A DNA stretch of 41,674 bases from SLRI01 sp036796215 (GTDB taxonomy: Bacteria > Pseudomonadota > Alphaproteobacteria > Geminicoccales > Geminicoccaceae). The stretch is from positions 1-41,674 of the forward strand of contig DAIRDJ010000018.1 of the NCBI GenBank assembly GCA_036796215.1, in the 5' to 3' direction. A model generated the notes under the pieces. That model had not been told where the DNA came from. It saw only the letters and a list, made by a program, of their open reading frames with translations, and made no database searches. Position numbers and translations under genes: made by a program. Of this stretch, positions 37,844 through 41,674 are shown one piece after another (position 1 is the first letter of the stretch; each line of letters starts with the position of its first letter).

Positions 37844-38533
37844 TCAGGCGTTGGTGTCGACGGTGCGGCCACGATCCTCGCCGCTGTCGTTCGCGGCACC
37901 GGTTGGCGGGGCCGCCTGCGGCGCCGCCTTGGTGACGCCGACCATGGCCGGGCGCAACAGCCGGTCGCTGATCACCCAGCCGCTCTGCATCACGTCGGCG
38001 ATGTGGCCGGGGGGCAGGTCGGCGGTCGGCACCTCGAACATCGCCTGATGCCGGTTGTGGTCGAACTTCTCGCCGCGCTCGGGGGTCACCTTCTTCACCC
38101 CGTGCTTGTCGAAGGCATTCAAGAGGCTGCGCTCGGTGAGGTCGACCCCCTCGAGCAGGTTGCGGACGAGCTCGTTCTGCTCGCGTGCCTCGTCGGGCAC
38201 GGCCGCCAGGGCCCGGCGCATGTTGTCGGCGACGTCGAGGAGATCCCGGGCAAAGCCGGCCATGGCGTATTTGCGCGCGTCCTCGAGCTCACGGCTGTGG
38301 CGGCGGCGGAGATTCTCCATCTCGGCCAGGGTGCGCAGGAGCTTGTCCCTGAGCTCGTTCGCCTCGGCCACGGGGTCGGCTGCGGCGGCTTCCTCGCCGG
38401 CTGCTGCCGCTTCGGCTCCGGCCTCGCCTCTACCCGCAGCCTTTGCCTCGCCTTCGGCGTTCGGCGTTTCCGGGTCGCGCCGGCTCCAGGCGTTGCCGCC
38501 CGGCTCTTGGCTTTGATCGGAATCTGCTTGCAT
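37844..38533 (-). CDS. grpE: Nucleotide exchange factor GrpE
   Basis: Exchanges ADP for ATP on DnaK in protein folding under stress. The 229-residue protein has an acidic, Ala-rich N-terminal tail (about 1-55), a long dimer-forming helix (ELRDKLLRTLAEMENLRRR region) and the C-terminal beta domain with the GrpE signature (MFEVPTADLPPGHIADVMQSGW in part). The ATG overlaps the hrcA stop by one base (TGATG), showing co-translation with hrcA. dnaK/dnaJ are not adjacent. The C-terminal tail after MVGVTKA is low complexity. Confidence 0.96.
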   Translation of the reverse strand: MQADSDQSQEPGGNAWSRRDPETPNAEGEAKAAGRGEAGAEAAAAGEEAAAADPVAEANELRDKLLRTLAEMENLRRRHSRELEDARKYAMAGFARDLLDVADNMRRALAAVPDEAREQNELVRNLLEGVDLTERSLLNAFDKHGVKKVTPERGEKFDHNRHQAMFEVPTADLPPGHIADVMQSGWVISDRLLRPAMVGVTKAAPQAAPPTGAANDSGEDRGRTVDTNA

Positions 38534-39609
38534 CAGTCCTTCTCGCTGTTGGGGCTGCCCAAAAGGCGACTGATCACCCGGGCCGTGTGATCGACCATCG
38601 GGATGATCCTCGAATAGTTCATGCGGGTCGGGCCGATCACGCCGATCGCCCCCACCACGGTCGATGGCTGGCCGTCGCCGCCGCCGGCCCGGTAGGGGGC
38701 GATGATCACCGAGCAGCCGCTGTGGGCAAAAAGCTCGTTCTCGGAGCCGATGAAGATCTGCACGCCCTTGCCCGCGTCGGAGAGCTCGATCAACTTGAGG
38801 AAGGCGCGCTTGGTCTCGAGCAGCGTGAAGAGCGAGCGGATGCGCTCGAGCTCGACCAGGTTGTTGACGTCCTCGAGCAGGTTGGCGTGGCCGCGCACCA
38901 GAAGCGTACCGCCGTTCTCGTCGTCGGGGCCACCCCAGGTGGCGAGGCCCGAGGCCACGACCCTTTTGGTCAGCTCGTCGAGCTCGCCCTGGCGCTTCTC
39001 GATCTCGTGCGCGATCTCGCCTTTCGCCTCGGCGAAGGTGCGGCCGGCAAGGCGGGCGGTGAGGTAGTTGCCGGCCTCGACCAGGGTGGCGGGCGACATC
39101 CCGAGCGGCACGTCGATCACCCGGTTCTCGACCATGCCGCCTTCGGTGACGGTGACCACCAGCGCCCGGCCGGGCGAGAGCGGCACGAACTCGATATGCT
39201 TGTAGGGCCGCTTGGTCGTGGGTGCGATGACCAGGCCGGCATAGCGGGAGAGGCCGGAGAGGGTCTCGGTCGCATCGGCCATGACCGCCTCCATCGACCG
39301 GCCGGCAATCGCACACTGGCTGTCGATCCGCTTTCTGTCCTCCTCGGAGATGCCGCCGATCTCGAGCAGGCCGTCGACATAGAGCCTGAGGCCGGCCTCG
39401 GTCGGCAGCCGGCCGGCCGAGGTGTGCGGCGAGCTCAAGAGCCCGGCTTCCTCGAGGTCGGCCATGACGTTCCTGATGGTGGCGGGCGAGAGCTGATCGT
39501 CGAGGCGGCGCGAGATCGTGCGCGAGCCGACGGGCTCGCCGGTCGCCATGTAGGCGTCGACGATCTGGCGAAAGACCTCGCGCGATCGGGCGTTGAGCTC
39601 GACGATCAT
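38533..39609 (-). CDS. hrcA: Heat-shock repressor HrcA
   Basis: Represses groE-type operons by binding CIRCE elements and is kept active by GroEL. The 358-residue protein has the N-terminal winged helix (NARSREVFRQIVDAYMATGE, then SRTISRRLDDQLSPATIRN and SAGRLPTEAGLRLYVD) followed by the inserted dimerisation region. The C-terminal GAF-like domain ends GVIGPTRMNYSRIIPMVDHTA. I chose ATG 39609, which gives the usual family N-terminus; no strong ribosome-binding site is visible. A longer frame to 39675 is unconserved. No CIRCE inverted repeat is seen upstream, so it is probably not self-repressed. Confidence 0.95.
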   Translation of the reverse strand: MIVELNARSREVFRQIVDAYMATGEPVGSRTISRRLDDQLSPATIRNVMADLEEAGLLSSPHTSAGRLPTEAGLRLYVDGLLEIGGISEEDRKRIDSQCAIAGRSMEAVMADATETLSGLSRYAGLVIAPTTKRPYKHIEFVPLSPGRALVVTVTEGGMVENRVIDVPLGMSPATLVEAGNYLTARLAGRTFAEAKGEIAHEIEKRQGELDELTKRVVASGLATWGGPDDENGGTLLVRGHANLLEDVNNLVELERIRSLFTLLETKRAFLKLIELSDAGKGVQIFIGSENELFAHSGCSVIIAPYRAGGGDGQPSTVVGAIGVIGPTRMNYSRIIPMVDHTARVISRLLGSPNSEKD

Positions 39610-39673
39610 GTCCACTGCCAAAGGGGAACGAGCCGAAGGGAGGCCGAGTGTACCATGCCCGCCGGCCTGCGGC

Positions 39674-39703
39674 ATGTAATGAGGCGGGCTACCGCCTTCA
39701 ATA
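39674..39703 (-). promoter_or_regulatory. Candidate heat-shock (sigma-32/RpoH) promoter of hrcA-grpE
   Basis: On the minus strand ATTGAAGG (-35 region, 39695-39702) is followed after roughly 13 bases by CCTCATTACAT (-10 region, 39674-39684). This resembles the RpoH pattern CTTGAA with a C-rich CCCCAT-type -10. It lies about 65 bases before the hrcA ATG. The match is partial. Confidence 0.35.
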
Positions 39704-39807
39704 TCGAGGTGTCCCTGCCGCCCGAGCGCAGGGCCTTGGTACCACCGCGCAGCGGCGATGGCCTGCCGGGTTCGGCCACTGTCGCCCGGGCGGGCCCGGG
39801 CGACGGG

Positions 39808-40149
39808 TCAGAACTGGCGCCGGGGCGGCCGGCCGAAGGAATCGCGCCGCGGCCCGCCGGGGCCGCCGCGATTGCCGCCCGGACGACCGCCGCCCGGCCC
39901 GCCGCGATCCTCGGCGACCCGCACGGCCAAGGGCCGGCCGCCCATGTCGAAGCCGTTGAGCTGCTGGATGGCGGCCGCGGCCGAATCGGGCGAGCCCATC
40001 TCGACGAACCCGAAGCCGCGACTTCGCCCGGTTTCTCGATCGGTTGCCACCTTGGCCGAGACGACCTCGCCGTGCTGGGCGAACAGCTCCTCGAGGTCTT
40101 CGGAGGTGGTGCTGAAGGGGAAGTTCGCGACAAAAATCTTGCTGCTCAT
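39808..40149 (-). CDS. RNA-binding protein with RRM domain and Gly/Arg-rich tail
   Basis: A 113-residue protein: one RNA-recognition motif (residues 1-79) with RNP2 IFVANF (5-10) and RNP1 RGFGFVEM (44-51), then a tail of Gly/Pro/Arg repeats (RGGPGGGRPGGNRGGPGG). Bacterial and cyanobacterial Rbp-type proteins of this form bind single-stranded RNA; several respond to cold. The start is ATG 40149 with GGGAG seven bases upstream. The upstream 227 bases to the MFS gene form a possible long leader. It contains a run of six Ts (minus strand) near 40311-40316 but no clear hairpin before it. Confidence 0.9.
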   Translation of the reverse strand: MSSKIFVANFPFSTTSEDLEELFAQHGEVVSAKVATDRETGRSRGFGFVEMGSPDSAAAAIQQLNGFDMGGRPLAVRVAEDRGGPGGGRPGGNRGGPGGPRRDSFGRPPRRQF

Positions 40150-40376
40150 CGAGCGGCTCCCGCGTGGACAAACAAGGGCTCGCCGCCAGGCCTCGAGGTC
40201 GAGCACGAAGCGCTGACCGCTCCGCCGCTCCGCAGCGAGCCACCACACGACGTCAGCAAGATGAAGCGCCGAGAGGGGTTCGCGACGGATGCTCCGTTCG
40301 GACGCGACGGAAAAAAGACGCGGCGAAAACAGAACGCGGACAAGTTCGAAAACGGCCCTCAGCACTGACAGACAAC

Positions 40377-41674
40377 TCAAGTATAACCTTGACCTGCCGC
40401 CGATGCGAGCGGAGATTGCGCTGTCTGGTGGGGTTCTTGCGATTCCTGGCTTTCGACCGCGGCCTCCTGGGCCAAGGCCTGGGCCACCGGGCTCGGCTGG
40501 GCCATGTAGATGTGCTGGCCCTGCGCCTCGGCGGGCACCGGAGCACGGCGCGCCATCCGGTAGAGGGCGAAGCCGCCGAGCCCGAGATGGACGACGCTGA
40601 AGAAGAGCGCGAAGCCGACGGGGCCCTGCCAATCCATGGCAGCGGCCGCCAAGGGCGGGCCGATCACCATGCCGATGCCGACCACCAGCACCAGCGTGCC
40701 GCTGGCCGCCACCATGTCGTCGGCATCGAGGTTGTCGTTGGTATGGGCGATGCAGAGCGCATACATCGGCAGGCACATGCCGCCATAGAGAAAGAAGGCC
40801 GCCGTCACGACGCGAAAATCGGTGGCGCCGAGCAGCACCACGATGCCGGTGGCGAGGCCGGCCAGGATGGTCGTGCCGGTCAGCACCCGGCGGCGGTCGA
40901 GCCGGTCGGAGAGCCGGCCGATCGGCCACTGCAGGAGCACGCCGCCGACGATGGCGGCGGCCATGAAGACCGAGATCTCGGCGATGCCGAGGCCGATGGC
41001 CCCGGCGAAGACGGCACCGAGGCCGAAGAACGCCCCTTGGCTCATGCCGGTCGCAACCATGCCGATGAAGCCCAGGGGCGAGCTCTTGTAGAGCTGGACG
41101 AGGCTGAAATGCCGGGCGGGGGCGATCGCCGGGGCCGGGCTCGCGGTCAAGAGCATCGGCACCACGGCGATCGAGATCAGGACCGAGACCACGATGAACA
41201 GCTCAAAGCCCGAGGGATCGGCGAGGTTCAAGAGGAACTGGCCGCCGGCCCAGGCCGAGAGCTGGACGACCATGTAGATCGAGAGCAGCGAGCCGCGGTT
41301 CTCGTTGGTGGCGGCCTTGTTCAGCCAGCTTTCCGAGATCACGTAGGCGCCGCTGATGCAGACCCCGGTGACGAAGCGGAGGAAGAACCAGGAGATCGGC
41401 TCGACCAGGATGCTGTGCGCCAGGATCGCCGAGGAGGCGAGGGCAGTAAGGGCGGCAAAGACCCGGACATGGCCGACATTGGCGACGAGCTTGGGGGTCA
41501 GGATTGCCGAGACGAGAAAGCCGATCGAGTAGCCCGCCATGATGATGCCGGTGACCGAGGTCGGAAAACCCTCGATACTGGCGCGCACGCCCAGAAGGGT
41601 GTTCTGCAGGCCGTGGCCGAGGACCAGACAGGCGATCCCGAGCAACAGCGCCCAGTTGCTGGTGACGGTCTTGA
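40377..41674 (-). CDS. MFS transporter (YcaD-like), 5' end outside window
   Basis: At least 432 residues of a 12-helix major-facilitator transporter; the frame is open to the right edge, so the N-terminus lies beyond it. Visible are the motif-A-like loop between helices 8 and 9, GRLSDRLDRRRVL, and N-domain residues SISESWLNKAAT-like (VISESWLNKAATNENRGSLL), characteristic of the YcaD-type MFS group of unknown substrate. The C-terminal 45 residues are a Gln/Ala/Pro-rich cytoplasmic tail. The nearest internal start (TTG 41645) would remove part of helix 1 and is unlikely to be genuine. Confidence 0.85.
   Translation of the reverse strand, partial: KTVTSNWALLLGIACLVLGHGLQNTLLGVRASIEGFPTSVTGIIMAGYSIGFLVSAILTPKLVANVGHVRVFAALTALASSAILAHSILVEPISWFFLRFVTGVCISGAYVISESWLNKAATNENRGSLLSIYMVVQLSAWAGGQFLLNLADPSGFELFIVVSVLISIAVVPMLLTASPAPAIAPARHFSLVQLYKSSPLGFIGMVATGMSQGAFFGLGAVFAGAIGLGIAEISVFMAAAIVGGVLLQWPIGRLSDRLDRRRVLTGTTILAGLATGIVVLLGATDFRVVTAAFFLYGGMCLPMYALCIAHTNDNLDADDMVAASGTLVLVVGIGMVIGPPLAAAAMDWQGPVGFALFFSVVHLGLGGFALYRMARRAPVPAEAQGQHIYMAQPSPVAQALAQEAAVESQESQEPHQTAQSPLASAAGQGYT

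Noticed and set aside
39610..39720. Possible CIRCE element upstream of hrcA
   Set aside because: Only an isolated GAGTG is present; the 9-base inverted arms are missing.
38443..40368. 641-codon plus-strand frame antisense to hrcA and the RRM gene
   Set aside because: Shadow frame crossing several real genes and intergenic regions, with no conserved motif.

Overview
The window is about 41.6 kb of very GC-rich DNA, with coding regions strongly biased to G or C at third codon positions. Gene content points to an alphaproteobacterium of the Rhodospirillales/Geminicoccales type: an hrcA-grpE pair, a TamA-TamB pair, an FnrL-like box in front of bfd-bfr, an alphaproteobacterial type-5 uracil-DNA glycosylase and a Rhodobacter-like sqdBDC operon. 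The genus cannot be named from the sequence. It is a draft scaffold, with a 100-N gap at 19397-19496. I found no phage, insertion sequence, CRISPR array or rRNA; there is one tRNA, tRNA-Leu(GAG).

Layout. 1-600: the edge of a possible small heat-shock gene, an unrecognised ORF coupled to it, and a ParD-like antitoxin with no recognisable ParE. 684-3279: type-5 uracil-DNA glycosylase, then the four-carbon sugar-acid pair otnK-otnC. 3348-4164: a GNAT toxin/DUF1778 antitoxin pair on the minus strand. 4301-9253: a ThDP enzyme of the acetolactate-synthase fold, a CheB-CheR-PAS fusion, and the flavin prenyltransferase ubiX. 9826-11688: a Crp-type regulator, tRNA-Leu and an orphan ParA-like ATPase. 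11709-14624 (minus): bacterioferritin, its [2Fe-2S] partner Bfd behind an FNR-type box, and an enlarged AmpG-like permease. 14809-16827 (minus): a short polysaccharide-export lipoprotein and a beta-barrel protein. 17183-19220: a metallophosphatase and galE. 19625-28375: a large MscS-type channel, a TamA-like Omp85 protein and a giant TamB-like protein, forming an envelope cluster. 28385-32176: a methyltransferase (minus) and the overlapping sqdB-sqdD-sqdC operon for the sulfolipid SQDG. 32403-36534: an exported protein of unknown function and a zinc-ribbon/guanylate-cyclase-fold/STAND-ATPase signalling protein. 36569-41674 (minus): argG, grpE, hrcA, an RNA-binding RRM protein and an MFS transporter cut by the window end.

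How the genes work together. Most of the window is housekeeping with a strong cell-envelope theme: TamA/TamB, MscS, AmpG, polysaccharide export, sulfolipid and GalE. Iron storage (bfr, bfd) appears oxygen-regulated. Two small toxin-antitoxin-like loci lie near the left end. No clearly new multi-gene system stands out. The observations most worth checking are a 20-bp duplication over the argG start that creates an overlapping upstream mini-ORF, a TamA-like protein with a lipoprotein signal, the ParD antitoxin followed by an unrecognised coupled ORF, and the repeat-flanked gap that may hide the true start of the MscS protein.
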